Positions 49,193 through 58,066 of a stretch of DNA of 64,000 nucleotides are shown piece after piece. Both the position numbers and the translations under genes were made by a program. The DNA lies in contig MKVK01000051.1 in assembly GCA_001898825.1 (NCBI GenBank), positions 1-64,000 of the forward strand. The letters run 5' to 3'. Numbering within the stretch: position 1 is the first letter of the stretch; every line of letters begins with the position of its first letter. Below the pieces are notes generated by a model, which saw only the letters and a program-made list of their open reading frames with translations, did no database searches and was not told the origin of the DNA. Origin of the DNA: Magnetospirillum sp. 64-120 (GTDB taxonomy: Bacteria > Pseudomonadota > Alphaproteobacteria > Rhodospirillales > Magnetospirillaceae).

Positions 49193-49918
49193 TCACTCCG
49201 CCAGCAGCTTGATCGCCTGGGCCACGTCGATGCGGCCGTCATAGATGGCGCGGCCGGAAATCACCCCGGCGATCCCCGACGACGCCACCGCCTTCAGGGC
49301 TCGCAGGTCCTCAAGCGAAGACACCCCGCCCGACGCGATCACCGGGGTGGAAATGGCCCGGGCCAGGGCGGCGGTCGCCTCGGTATTGGGGCCGGCCAAC
49401 ACGCCATCGCGGTCGATGTCGGTGTAGATGATGGCGGCGACGCCGGCATCCTCGAACTTCAGGGCCAGGTCCAGAACGGTCAGGTCCGAGGTCTCGGCCC
49501 AGCCTTCCACCGCCACCTTGCCGCCCTTGGCGTCGATGCCGACGGCGACACGGCCGGGGAAACGCTTGCAGGCGTCCTTGACCAGCCCTGGGTCGCGCAA
49601 CGCCACGGTGCCCAGGATGACCCGGCGGACACCCTTTTCCAGCCACATCTCGATGGTGGCCGTGTCGCGGATGCCGCCACCCAGTTGTACCGGAACCTTG
49701 ACCGCCTTCAGGATGGATTCCACTGCATGGCCGTTGACCGGCTTGCCGGCGAAGGCGCCGTTCAGATCGACCACGTGAATCCACTGGGCGCCGGCCTCGG
49801 CGAAGGCGCGGGCTTGCGCGCCGGGATCGGTGTTGAACACCGTGGCTTCTTCCATCAGGCCCAGCTTCAGACGGACGCAAGCGCCGTCCTTCAGGTCGAT
49901 GGCGGGAAACAGGATCAT
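49193..49918 (-). CDS. hisA: ProFAR isomerase
   Basis: A 241-residue TIM barrel catalysing the fourth step of histidine synthesis. The start [17 protein letters not shown] has the catalytic Asp, and [16 protein letters not shown] has the second. ATG 49918 is the expected start; the longer frame to 49981 is not conserved. It is followed 4 bases later by hisF. The gene upstream, 63 bases away, is an MscS-type channel. Confidence 0.98.
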   Translation of the reverse strand: MILFPAIDLKDGACVRLKLGLMEEATVFNTDPGAQARAFAEAGAQWIHVVDLNGAFAGKPVNGHAVESILKAVKVPVQLGGGIRDTATIEMWLEKGVRRVILGTVALRDPGLVKDACKRFPGRVAVGIDAKGGKVAVEGWAETSDLTVLDLALKFEDAGVAAIIYTDIDRDGVLAGPNTEATAALARAISTPVIASGGVSSLEDLRALKAVASSGIAGVISGRAIYDGRIDVAQAIKLLAE

Positions 49919-49981
49919 GATCGGGTCTCGGACTGAACTTGAAAGGTCCCGCAACCTAGCAAGCCCCGACGCCCGGGGCAA

Positions 49982-51427
49982 TCATCCCGGCATGTTGAAG
50001 AAGGATCGGATGCGCCCCAGCATGGCCCGCGCCGCGCCCAGATCGTCGCCCGCCCCTGCTTCCGCGTTTTCTGCGACCATCCGGGCGGAGTTCTGGCCCT
50101 GCCGTTCAGCCAGGATGCGGCTTAGGCTTTCCGCCAGCTGCGGACGGCTGTCCAGCAACTGGGCCATGCAATCCTTACCGATTTCGGTGATCAGGCAATC
50201 CAGCGCCGGCACCACCGTCGCCCCGCGCGGGGCCCCCGTCAACAGCGACATCTCGCCGAAGACGTGGCCGGGCGCGATCTGCCCCACCTGAGCCATCACC
50301 CCATCGGCACCGGTCACCGACACCGCCAGCAAGCCTTCGTTCAGCAAGAACAGCGACGATCCCGGCTCTCCCTGATGCAGGATCGGCTTACCCATGGGGG
50401 CGACACGCTGGGTCGCGCCTTCAGCCAGAATCGCCAAGTCGTCGTCGTCCAGTGCCGAAAATACCGGCGACGACTTCAGCATGCGCTGGATCGAGCTGAC
50501 CTCGACCCCCAGCGGCGTGCGCATCACCCGGATTTCCTCGATGGGCACCGGCACCCGCAGACCTGACATGTGCAGGTTGCGCAGGATGTTGGCGTGAACG
50601 GCGAAACGGATGGGGCTGAGACGGCCGAAATCAGGCACCCAATAGAGCAGACGCCAGATCACGCCGCGCTCGTCATAGCCGTCGATCGACACGCTGGGTT
50701 TTTTGTGGAAAGCGGCCAATTCGGGGATTTGCGTCACCGCCGACAGCAAGATGCGGCTTCCCTGGTGGGTGGTGACCTCGAAGGGCAGCGGCACCTTGAG
50801 CTCGTCGCGGAACCAGTTGTCGGGACGGGAATAATTGCGAAAGGTTTCGGCGGCGATGTTGCCGTTGGGGACGATGATGGTGACGTCGTCGGTGGTCATC
50901 AGCCGAACCGCCCGCCAGGTCATGTCCACCACCTTGCCGGAGACGCGGTCCACCTCGATCCAGTCGCCGATGGCGAAGGGGCGTTCGATGGACAGCGAGA
51001 TACCAGCGAAGAAATCGGAAATCAGCTCGCGCACGGCGAAGCCCACCACGCCCAAGGCCACGGTTGACGTCGCCAGCAGTGCCGTCGGCGACTGGTCGAA
51101 CACCACCACCGCCATGGTCAGGCCGGTTCCCAACCAAACCAGCAAAGCCACCAGATCGGCGGCCATCTTGGGCACAGGGGAACCGGAACGCCGCGCCACC
51201 AAGGGCCACAGGAAAACACTGGCCAATCGGTTCAGCAGCCAGGCGGCAGCCGCCCAGCGCAGGATTTCCAGAAGATTGCTGACGCTGTCACGCACCACCA
51301 CCGACGAGATGGCGTTTGCCAGCCAACTGTCCCAGCGCAGATGCGCCATGGCCAGAACGCCGATCAACACCATCGGCGGCCCCAAACGCCACGACAGACG
51401 CCCAAGCACCATACCCGCAGCCGACAT
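49982..51427 (-). CDS. MscS-type mechanosensitive channel with cyclic-nucleotide-binding domain
   Basis: A 481-residue inner-membrane protein. Four hydrophobic segments lie between about residues 12 and 150, then the MscS pore helix and beta domain (VGFAVRELISDFFAGISLSI, cited core LISDFFAGISLSIERPF, and DWIEVDRVSGKVVDMTWR). The C-terminus (about 350-465) is a cNMP-binding domain with the PILHQGEPGSSLFLLNEGLL and GHVFGEMSLLTGAPRGATV (core) phosphate-binding cassette. This is the MSC/CNG fusion class. ATG 51427 follows a G-rich stretch. It lies within the his cluster, 82 bases after hisH. Confidence 0.92.
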   Translation of the reverse strand: MSAAGMVLGRLSWRLGPPMVLIGVLAMAHLRWDSWLANAISSVVVRDSVSNLLEILRWAAAAWLLNRLASVFLWPLVARRSGSPVPKMAADLVALLVWLGTGLTMAVVVFDQSPTALLATSTVALGVVGFAVRELISDFFAGISLSIERPFAIGDWIEVDRVSGKVVDMTWRAVRLMTTDDVTIIVPNGNIAAETFRNYSRPDNWFRDELKVPLPFEVTTHQGSRILLSAVTQIPELAAFHKKPSVSIDGYDERGVIWRLLYWVPDFGRLSPIRFAVHANILRNLHMSGLRVPVPIEEIRVMRTPLGVEVSSIQRMLKSSPVFSALDDDDLAILAEGATQRVAPMGKPILHQGEPGSSLFLLNEGLLAVSVTGADGVMAQVGQIAPGHVFGEMSLLTGAPRGATVVPALDCLITEIGKDCMAQLLDSRPQLAESLSRILAERQGQNSARMVAENAEAGAGDDLGAARAMLGRIRSFFNMPG

Positions 51428-51463
51428 TGCCACCCCCCCAGCGGATTCAGGACCGCCGTGGTA

Positions 51464-51499
51464 ACAAAAACATCATGAAAAGGATCGTGATGTTTTTGT
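51464..51499 (-). terminator. AT-rich 12-bp hairpin between hisH and the channel gene
   Basis: ACAAAAACATCA (51464-51475) and TGATGTTTTTGT (51488-51499) pair perfectly around a 12-base loop. It begins 10 bases after the hisH stop on the minus strand. Its 3' arm ends TTTTTGTTACC. It may end hisB-hisH transcription partially, or be an operator for the channel gene. Confidence 0.5.
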
Positions 51500-51509
51500 G
51501 ACTGTCGGA

Positions 51510-52154
51510 TCAGGGATTCCAGCGCAGGAAATTGGCGATCACCCGCAAGCCGGTGGCCTGGCTTTTTTCCGGGTGGAACTGGGTGCCGACCATGTTGTCA
51601 CGGCCGATCACCGCGGTGATCGGACCGCCATAGGACACGCGAGCCAATTGATGGCGGTCGTCGGCGCATTGAAAGCGATAGGAATGAACGAAATAGGCGT
51701 GCGGGTTCTCGCCCAGATCGTCCAGCAGCGGATGCGATCCCGGCACCCAGGCCAGTTCGTTCCAGCCCATATGCGGCACCTTCAAAGCCGGGTCCGACGG
51801 CGTGATCGCCACCACCTCGCCGGCGATCCAGTCCAGACCCTGGTGGGTGCCGTGTTCACGTCCGGTGGTCGCCATCAGCTGCATGCCGACGCAGATGCCC
51901 ATGAACGGACGGCCCTTGTCGATCACCGCCTCACGCATGGCCTGAACCATGCCGTCCAGCGCCTCCAGGCCGGCACGGCAATCCCCGAAGGCGCCGACGC
52001 CGGGCAGCACCACGCGGTCGGCCTTGGCTACCAGATCGGCGTCGGCGGTGACCTGGATGTCGGCGCCCAGGTTCTGTTCCGCCGCCACCCGTTCGAAGGC
52101 CTTGGCGGCCGAACGCAGATTGCCGGAACCGTAATCGACGATTGCGACCAGCAT
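51510..52154 (-). CDS. hisH: Imidazole glycerol phosphate synthase glutaminase subunit
   Basis: A 214-residue class I glutamine amidotransferase that supplies ammonia to HisF. The start [20 protein letters not shown] is typical, the nucleophile Cys is in GICVGMQLM, and the His/Glu pair in [13 protein letters not shown] 52154 is one base from the hisB stop. An open frame runs upstream into hisB without meaning. Confidence 0.98.
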   Translation of the reverse strand: MLVAIVDYGSGNLRSAAKAFERVAAEQNLGADIQVTADADLVAKADRVVLPGVGAFGDCRAGLEALDGMVQAMREAVIDKGRPFMGICVGMQLMATTGREHGTHQGLDWIAGEVVAITPSDPALKVPHMGWNELAWVPGSHPLLDDLGENPHAYFVHSYRFQCADDRHQLARVSYGGPITAVIGRDNMVGTQFHPEKSQATGLRVIANFLRWNP

Positions 52155-52155
52155 G

Positions 52156-52755
52156 TTACAGCGACCCCCCCAGCACGCCCTTGGTGGACGGCACCGCGTC
52201 GGCCTTGCGCGGGTCGATCTCGATGGCGGAACGCACGGCGCGGGCCAGGGCCTTGAAGCAAGCTTCGATAATGTGGTGGTTGTTCTCGCCATACAGGCAT
52301 TCCACGTGCAACGTGGCGCCGGCGGCTCCTGCAAAGGCCTGGAACCATTCCTTGAACAGTTCGGTATCCATGTCGCCCAGCTTGTCGCGGCGGAAGTCCA
52401 CCTTCCACACCAGATAGGGGCGGTTGGAAAAGTCGATGGCGACGCGGGCCAGGGTTTCGTCCATGGGCACGTAAGCGTGGCCATAGCGGTTGATGCCCTT
52501 GCGGTCGCCCAACGCCTTGGCCACGGCGGTGCCGATGGCGATGCCGGAATCCTCGGTGGTGTGGTGGGCGTCGATGTGCAGGTCGCCGTCGGCCTTGACG
52601 TCCAGGTCGATCAGCGAATGGCGCGACAACTGGTCCAGCATGTGATCCAGGAAACCGATGCCGGTGTCGATGGTGTAAACGCCGGTACCGTCCAGGTTGA
52701 CGGTGACCTCGATGCTGGTTTCGTTGGTCTTGCGCTCGACGCGGGCTTTGCGCAT
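52156..52755 (-). CDS. hisB: Imidazoleglycerol-phosphate dehydratase
   Basis: A 199-residue monofunctional dehydratase. Metal-binding repeats are [31 protein letters not shown] and [16 protein letters not shown]. There is no phosphatase domain, as is usual outside enterobacteria. First gene of the his cluster, with AAAGGAAACTCC-type ribosome-binding site upstream of ATG 52755. It diverges from an SGNH-type gene across 141 bases. Confidence 0.98.
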   Translation of the reverse strand: MRKARVERKTNETSIEVTVNLDGTGVYTIDTGIGFLDHMLDQLSRHSLIDLDVKADGDLHIDAHHTTEDSGIAIGTAVAKALGDRKGINRYGHAYVPMDETLARVAIDFSNRPYLVWKVDFRRDKLGDMDTELFKEWFQAFAGAAGATLHVECLYGENNHHIIEACFKALARAVRSAIEIDPRKADAVPSTKGVLGGSL

Positions 52756-52896
52756 GAAAGGAAACTCCTTGGTGACACCCTGGATTTAGCAGGAACCCCG
52801 CAACGGGGGAAGCGCTGTCTGTGAGGGTTGCTTGGCAAGCATGGACAAACCGGGTAGACAGGCGTCAGGTCTTCCAGACAGGTACGGGCGGCAAGG

Positions 52897-54039
52897 ATGA
52901 ATAAAATCTCGGCTTTGTTCCGAAGCGTAGCGATCGTTTTCTTGAATATAGTGATTGCCATCGCCATCGCTGAATGGGCGGCGGGAATCGCGATGAAGAA
53001 AATTCGCGACAACCGGCCGCTTTACATGCTGAATTACAGCGATGACGTCATCAAGGCGCTGTACAACCGGACCGACTTCGACACCATCCGTACCATCATC
53101 GCCGAAAGCTGGCGCCAGAGCGACACCGTCTACACGCCCTTCGTCGAATTCCAGATGCAGCCCTATGACGGCCGCAATTTCACCATCACCAACGATGGCT
53201 ACCGGATCAATGGCCTGTCTCCGCAGGACCTGTCACGCCCGGGACGCAAGGTGTTCGTCTTTGGCGGATCGACCACCATGGGATCGGGGGTGGCCAACGA
53301 ACAGACCATCCCGGCCGCCATCGAACGTCGGCTGCACGCCGCAGGCCACAAGGACGTACAGGTCTTCAATTTCGGCGTGGTGTCGTATTTTTCGTCCCAG
53401 GAACTGATCGCCTTCCAGCGCAGGCTGACCGCGGGACAAAAACCCGACGCGGTGGTGTTCATCGACGGTCTGAACGATTTTTACTACTGCACCATTCCCG
53501 ACCAGTCGTCATGGTACGAACGCCTGATGCAGACCACCATGGCCCGTTCGCGCATGCCCCTGGGGCTGGAACTGGCCAACCGTTCCAACGTGGTTCAACT
53601 GGCCCGCGCCTTGTCGGGCGACAGGGCGTCGATTATCCGCGAATGGGGCCGCTTCTGCCAGGGCGAGGACGACATCCGCAAGGTCATCCACCGCATGGAC
53701 ACCAACCGCCGCATGATCGACGCCATGGCCAGGCAATTGGGGATCGAGGCGATCATGGTTCAACAGCCGGTGCCGACCTACGCCTTCGACAACAGCCGCC
53801 GCCCCTATCCGGTCAGCGACGAGTTGCTGGGCTACCACATCAATTCCAAGCGCGGCTATCCGCTGATGGCGCAGATGCGCCAGCAAGGCAAGCTGTGGAC
53901 GAACAACGTGCTGTGGTTGGACGAATTGCAGCCCGAAACCAACCCCTATATTGACACAGTCCATTACAGTCCCGACTTCAATGACCTGATCGGGACGACC
54001 ATCGCCGAGGAAATCCTGCGCCGGCCGACGTGGCGTTAA
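52897..54039 (+). CDS. Membrane-anchored SGNH/GDSL-hydrolase-like protein
   Basis: A 380-residue protein with an N-terminal helix (about 8-32, VAIVFLNIVIAIAIAEWAAG) that anchors it or directs export. The catalytic SGNH blocks are visible: VFVFGGSTTMGSG (block I Ser), FIDGLNDFY (block III-like Asn) and IDTVHYSPDFNDLIG (D-x2-H). Such enzymes act on acyl groups of envelope sugars or lipids. Substrate unknown. ATG 52897 has GGCAAGGATG context. It stands alone between divergent hisB and hslV. Confidence 0.78.
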   Translation: MNKISALFRSVAIVFLNIVIAIAIAEWAAGIAMKKIRDNRPLYMLNYSDDVIKALYNRTDFDTIRTIIAESWRQSDTVYTPFVEFQMQPYDGRNFTITNDGYRINGLSPQDLSRPGRKVFVFGGSTTMGSGVANEQTIPAAIERRLHAAGHKDVQVFNFGVVSYFSSQELIAFQRRLTAGQKPDAVVFIDGLNDFYYCTIPDQSSWYERLMQTTMARSRMPLGLELANRSNVVQLARALSGDRASIIREWGRFCQGEDDIRKVIHRMDTNRRMIDAMARQLGIEAIMVQQPVPTYAFDNSRRPYPVSDELLGYHINSKRGYPLMAQMRQQGKLWTNNVLWLDELQPETNPYIDTVHYSPDFNDLIGTTIAEEILRRPTWR

Positions 54040-54078
54040 CCTTTTTCCACCGTCTTGCTTATTCATTCAGGAGCTGTC

Positions 54079-54621
54079 ATGTCCGAACTTCCTGCCTGGC
54101 ACGGCACCACCATCCTGTCGGTGCGTAAGAACGGCCGCGTGGTCATCGCCGGCGACGGCCAGGTGTCCTTGGGCCCGACGGTGATCAAGGCCAACGCCCG
54201 CAAGGTGCGCCGCATCGGCGCGCAAAACGACATCCTGGTGGGCTTCGCCGGTGCCACCGCCGACGCCTTCACCCTGTTGGAGCGCCTGGAAGGCAAGCTG
54301 GAAAAGCATCCCGGCCAGCTGACCCGGGCCTGCGTCGAGCTGGCCAAGGACTGGCGCACCGACCGCTACCTGCGCCGCCTTGAAGCCATGATGGCGGTGG
54401 CCGACCGCGAGGTGTCGCTGGTGCTGACCGGCCAGGGCGACGTGCTGGAACCCGCCGACGGCATCATCGGCATCGGCTCGGGCGGCAATTATGCCCTGGC
54501 CGCCGCCCGCGCCCTGATTGACATGGACGTGGACGCCGAAACCATCGTCAAGAAATCCATGGCGGTGGCCGCCGAGATTTGCGTCTACACCAACACCAAC
54601 GTCATCGTCGAAAGCCTGTAA
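54079..54621 (+). CDS. hslV: ATP-dependent protease proteolytic subunit HslV
   Basis: A 180-residue threonine protease forming the HslVU (ClpYQ) core. The mature N-terminal threonine is in [24 protein letters not shown] (core [11 protein letters not shown]), after a short propeptide. [16 protein letters not shown] is also typical. ATG 54079 has CAGGAG upstream; the frame is open from 54055 without a better site. Followed by hslU after 3 bases. Confidence 0.98.
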   Translation: MSELPAWHGTTILSVRKNGRVVIAGDGQVSLGPTVIKANARKVRRIGAQNDILVGFAGATADAFTLLERLEGKLEKHPGQLTRACVELAKDWRTDRYLRRLEAMMAVADREVSLVLTGQGDVLEPADGIIGIGSGGNYALAAARALIDMDVDAETIVKKSMAVAAEICVYTNTNVIVESL

Positions 54622-54624
54622 GCC

Positions 54625-55953
54625 ATGAGCGCCAGCGCCTTTTCCCCCCGCGAGATCGTGTCCGAACTGGACCGCTACATCGTTGGCCAGAACGACGCCA
54701 AACGGGCCGTCGCCATCGCCCTCCGCAATCGTTGGCGCCGCCAGCAACTGCCGGAAGCGCTGCGTGAAGAAGTGCTGCCCAAGAACATCCTGATGATCGG
54801 CCCCACCGGCGTCGGCAAGACGGAAATCGCCCGCCGGCTGGCGCGCCTCGCCCAGGCGCCATTCTTGAAGGTAGAGGCCACCAAGTTCACCGAAGTGGGC
54901 TATGTGGGCCGCGACGTGGAACAGATCGTGCGCGATCTGGTCGAGGTCGCCATCGGCCTGACCCGCGAACGCTTGCGCAAGCAGGTGGTGCCCAAGGCCG
55001 AACTGGCGGCCGAGGAACGGCTGCTGGACGTGCTGGTGGGAGAAACTGCCAGCCCCGACACCCGCCAGAAGTTCCGCAAGATGCTGCGCGAAGGAGGTCT
55101 GGACGGCCGCGAGGTCGAGGTCCAGGTGGCCGACAATTCCAACGCCGGCATGCCCACTTTCGACATCCCCGGCATGCCGGGCGGCCAGATGGGTATGATC
55201 AACCTGTCCGACATGCTGGGCAAGGCCTTCGGCGGGGCGCGCACCAAGCCACGCAAGCTGTCGGTGAAAGACGCGCTGGAAGCCTTCGTCGCCGAGGAAT
55301 CGGACAAGCTGCTGGACCAGGATTCGGTGGTCAAGGATGCCATCTGGGCGGTGGAAAACCACGGCATCGTCTTCATCGACGAAATCGACAAGATCTGCGC
55401 GCGGTCCAGCGAGCACCATTCCGGCGGCGACGTCAGCCGCGAAGGGGTGCAGCGCGACCTGCTGCCCTTGATCGAGGGCACCACGGTTTCCACCAAGCAC
55501 GGCCAAGTCAAGACCGACCACATCCTGTTCGTCGCCTCGGGCGCCTTCCATCTGGCCAAGCCCAGCGACCTGCTGCCGGAACTGCAGGGCCGCCTGCCCA
55601 TCCGTGTCGAGTTGCAGGCGTTGACGCGGGATGATTTCGTTCGCATCCTGACCGAGCCGGAAGCCAGCCTGATCAAGCAATACGTGGCGCTGCTGGGCAC
55701 CGAGGACATCACCCTGACCTTCCAGGACGACGCCATCGCCGCCATCGCCGATCTGGCCGCCGAGATCAATCGTTCGGTGGAAAACATCGGCGCACGACGC
55801 CTGCACACCGTTTTGGAACGTCTGCTGGAAGAGATCAGCTTCACCGCCCCCGACCAAAGCCCCGGCACCGAAATCGTCATCACCGCCGAAATGGTGGCCG
55901 AAAAAGTCGGTGGACTGGCCAAGAAAGCCGATCTGGCCAAGTTTATCCTGTAA
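54625..55953 (+). CDS. hslU: ATP-dependent protease ATPase subunit HslU
   Basis: A 442-residue AAA+ unfoldase. [21 protein letters not shown] (core [14 protein letters not shown]), Walker [16 protein letters not shown], Walker [12 protein letters not shown] and the sensor/pore region YVGRDVE are present. The I domain spans about 110-240. The C-terminus ends KFIL, where the family docks into HslV. It is 3 bases after hslV. A perfect inverted repeat follows the stop. Confidence 0.98.
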   Translation: MSASAFSPREIVSELDRYIVGQNDAKRAVAIALRNRWRRQQLPEALREEVLPKNILMIGPTGVGKTEIARRLARLAQAPFLKVEATKFTEVGYVGRDVEQIVRDLVEVAIGLTRERLRKQVVPKAELAAEERLLDVLVGETASPDTRQKFRKMLREGGLDGREVEVQVADNSNAGMPTFDIPGMPGGQMGMINLSDMLGKAFGGARTKPRKLSVKDALEAFVAEESDKLLDQDSVVKDAIWAVENHGIVFIDEIDKICARSSEHHSGGDVSREGVQRDLLPLIEGTTVSTKHGQVKTDHILFVASGAFHLAKPSDLLPELQGRLPIRVELQALTRDDFVRILTEPEASLIKQYVALLGTEDITLTFQDDAIAAIADLAAEINRSVENIGARRLHTVLERLLEEISFTAPDQSPGTEIVITAEMVAEKVGGLAKKADLAKFIL

Positions 55954-55964
55954 CCCCGTATTTG

Positions 55965-55998
55965 TGACGCCGATCATAGTGTTGTAGGATCGGCGTCA
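55965..55998 (+). promoter_or_regulatory. Perfect 11-bp inverted repeat between hslU and the Crp-type gene
   Basis: TGACGCCGATC (55965-55975) and GATCGGCGTCA (55988-55998) flank a 12-base AT-rich spacer. It begins 12 bases after the hslU stop and ends 20 bases before the Crp-type ATG. It may be an hslVU terminator without U tract, or the operator of the regulator that follows. Confidence 0.55.
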
Positions 55999-56017
55999 GC
56001 AATTACAGGGACTTGCC

Positions 56018-56596
56018 ATGGCCGCCGATTACGCCAAGATTCTGGAAGGCATCACGCCGAAGCGGATGGTTCTGGCCGATGGCGACGTGGTCATGCGGGC
56101 CGGCGACCGGGTGACCGCCATCTATGCGGTGGAAAACGGCCATGTGGCGCTGTCCCGTTACGGCAGCGTCGTCCATGTGGCCGATCCCGGCACCCTGTTC
56201 GGAGAAAGCGGGCTGTTTTCCGAAACCAATCCGGTGGACGCCATCGCCCGCGGACCGGCGGTGGTCTCGGCCTATGCCCAGGAACATGTGCTGTTGTTTC
56301 TGCGGGCGCATCCCGAAATCAACATGGCGTTTTCCGCCTATCTGGCGCGACGGCTGAACGCGGCGCGTGCCCGCATCGAACTGGCCAAGCTGAAAGGCGC
56401 CGAGGCCCGGGTGGTCGCCTTCCTGACTCAGGCCGGGGCGGCGCAGGGCTGGATCAAGGTGGGGCAGCCTTTGTCCCACATCGCCGCCGATATCGGCCTG
56501 ACCCACGAAGCGTTCTATCGTACGCTGCGCAAACTGGTGGACAAGGGACTGCTGGAACGCAACGGCCGTCGCAGCTTTTGGCTTAGGGGCGAATAA
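56018..56596 (+). CDS. Crp/Fnr-family transcriptional regulator without iron-sulphur cysteines
   Basis: A 192-residue regulator. The cNMP-like beta-roll covers about 15-110 (VLADGDVVMRAGDRVTAIYAVENGHVAL, core IYAVENGHVALSRYG; GTLFGESGLFSE). The dimer helix is about 110-135, and the winged helix about 150-190 with LSHIAADIGLTHEAFYRTLRKL (core). No cysteine occurs in the protein, so it is not an Fe-S Fnr; the ligand pocket is not the canonical cAMP type. It overlaps the convergent XRE gene by 14 bases. The ligand and regulon are unknown. Confidence 0.87.
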   Translation: MAADYAKILEGITPKRMVLADGDVVMRAGDRVTAIYAVENGHVALSRYGSVVHVADPGTLFGESGLFSETNPVDAIARGPAVVSAYAQEHVLLFLRAHPEINMAFSAYLARRLNAARARIELAKLKGAEARVVAFLTQAGAAQGWIKVGQPLSHIAADIGLTHEAFYRTLRKLVDKGLLERNGRRSFWLRGE

Positions 56597-56933
56597 GCGC
56601 CAGCATCCGTTCGACCACCTCGTCCGGCAGATCCTTGATGCTTTCGGCCAGACGGTTGGCCAGTTCGGTGCGTTCGGGCGACAGGCCGGCAGTGTCGATG
56701 GTGACGCGGGGGTGGGACAGTTCGGCCAGACGCTTCAGTTCTTCCGCTTCGTCCCAGATCAGGCCGAAATAGCCGGCGATCTGCATCACCAGACCGGGGG
56801 CCGGACGGCCGCGATGACCATGTTCCATGGCCGACAGATAGGCGGCGGACACGTGCAGGTCGGTGGCCATGGTCTTCAACTGAATGGCCTTGGCGTCGCG
56901 CAATTGTCGCACCCGGGCGCCGAACGGCGTCAT
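56583..56933 (-). CDS. XRE-family helix-turn-helix regulator
   Basis: A 116-residue protein with an N-terminal HTH (about 3-65: GARVRQLRDAKAIQLKTMAT, DLHVSAAYLSAMEHGHRGRP) and a helical C-terminus ending LPDEVVERMLALIRP. It is a widely distributed alphaproteobacterial companion of the smr-mltA-tim44 block. ATG 56933 overlaps the smr stop by 4 bases. Last gene of that operon. Target unknown. Confidence 0.87.
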   Translation of the reverse strand: MTPFGARVRQLRDAKAIQLKTMATDLHVSAAYLSAMEHGHRGRPAPGLVMQIAGYFGLIWDEAEELKRLAELSHPRVTIDTAGLSPERTELANRLAESIKDLPDEVVERMLALIRP

Positions 56934-57508
56934 GTCCGCTGCCTTTTCACCAGCACATAGAAGGCGCCGTCGCCGCCATGCTGGGGGCGGGCCTGGGAAA
57001 AGCCCAAGATGCGTTCCCGCAACGGGCTTTGGTTCAGCCAGCGCGGCACCTGCGCACGCAGCACGCCCGGCCCCTGCTTGCCCTTGCCGGTGATCACCAA
57101 AAGACAGCGCCGCCCCGATTCATGGGCGCGGGCCACGAAAGACAGCAAGGCGCCGTGGGCGGCGTCCTGGGTCATGCCGTGCAGGTCCAAGGCGGCATCG
57201 ATCGCCATTTCGCCCTTTTTCATACGATCGGCCGAACGGCGGTCCAGGCCCGGCGTCACCCCCACGCGCAGGTCGGGTAACGGGCGGGCGGGTCGCGGGG
57301 GCGGGGGCGGTTCAGGGCGGAACAGCGGCTCGACCGGACGCACCGGCGGCTCGGCGGCGGGTTCCGTGGCTTCGATTTCTTCCTCGGACAGGACGTCCTT
57401 GCCCGGCAACGGCGCCACATCCTGGACCACCGCCCGCCAGATGCGCGCGTCCTCGGGGGTGACGGTGCGGCGGCGGGGCCGGTGGGAAACGATCTTGTCG
57501 CGGCTCAT
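56930..57508 (-). CDS. Smr-domain protein
   Basis: A 192-residue protein with an N-terminal charged and proline-rich region and a C-terminal Smr domain (about 105-190). The domain shows ALDLHGMTQDAAHGALLSFV (the LDLHG motif) and LLVITGKGKQGPGVLRAQVP (the TGKG motif). Smr domains have endonuclease activity toward DNA or mRNA, sometimes on collided ribosomes. ATG 57508 overlaps the preceding stop by 4 bases. Confidence 0.92.
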   Translation of the reverse strand: MSRDKIVSHRPRRRTVTPEDARIWRAVVQDVAPLPGKDVLSEEEIEATEPAAEPPVRPVEPLFRPEPPPPPRPARPLPDLRVGVTPGLDRRSADRMKKGEMAIDAALDLHGMTQDAAHGALLSFVARAHESGRRCLLVITGKGKQGPGVLRAQVPRWLNQSPLRERILGFSQARPQHGGDGAFYVLVKRQRT

Positions 57509-58038
57509 GGCGGCAGGACTTCGCCTTCCGGCGCGTCTTCGGGCTCGTCCTGATCGGCGGCTTGGGCCGCCTGCGGGTCGTCGGACAGATTGCGCTTGGC
57601 GAAACGCCGCCAGTCGCCGCGCGGCGCCAGACAAGGCGGTTCGTTGCTTTCCGGCATGTAGATGGCGATGCCGCCCAGATGCCACAGCTGGTGCCAGTGA
57701 TGGGCGCTTTCCAGCATATAGGCGGTGGCGCGGGTGCGAATGCGCCAAGCGATGAAATGCTTGATGCCCAACAGATGGGCCAGGGCGCCGATGGTCATGG
57801 CGACGATGCCGAACGCCACCCCGGTAGCCAGCAGGATGACCAGGGCCACCACCATCATCACCATCAACGGCATCAGGTGGTCCCAGCCGTTATGGACGGG
57901 CGAGCCCTGGAAATCCAGCATGCGCTGGTCGGTATAAATCTGGACGCGCTTGGTCAGGACGGCGGCGCGCAGACGTTCGTGAAGGGCGATGGCCTCTTCC
58001 GTTTTCTTGTTCCGCCAATCATCCATCAACTCGCCCAT
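57505..58038 (-). CDS. Two-helix membrane protein of unknown function
   Basis: A 177-residue protein. The N-terminus is charged (DDWRNKKTEEAIALHERLRA), followed by two membrane helices (about 58-77 MVMMVVALVILLATGVAFGI, and a second about 78-95), a histidine-rich segment (ESAHHWHQLWHLGG) and an acidic tail (DQDEPEDAPEGEV). No family is recognised. ATG 58038 has AAGGGGG upstream. It lies in the tim44-mltA-smr operon, 28 bases after mltA. Confidence 0.7.
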   Translation of the reverse strand: MGELMDDWRNKKTEEAIALHERLRAAVLTKRVQIYTDQRMLDFQGSPVHNGWDHLMPLMVMMVVALVILLATGVAFGIVAMTIGALAHLLGIKHFIAWRIRTRATAYMLESAHHWHQLWHLGGIAIYMPESNEPPCLAPRGDWRRFAKRNLSDDPQAAQAADQDEPEDAPEGEVLPP

Positions 58039-58066
58039 GGCCGTCCCCCTTGATGCCCCTCGGCGA

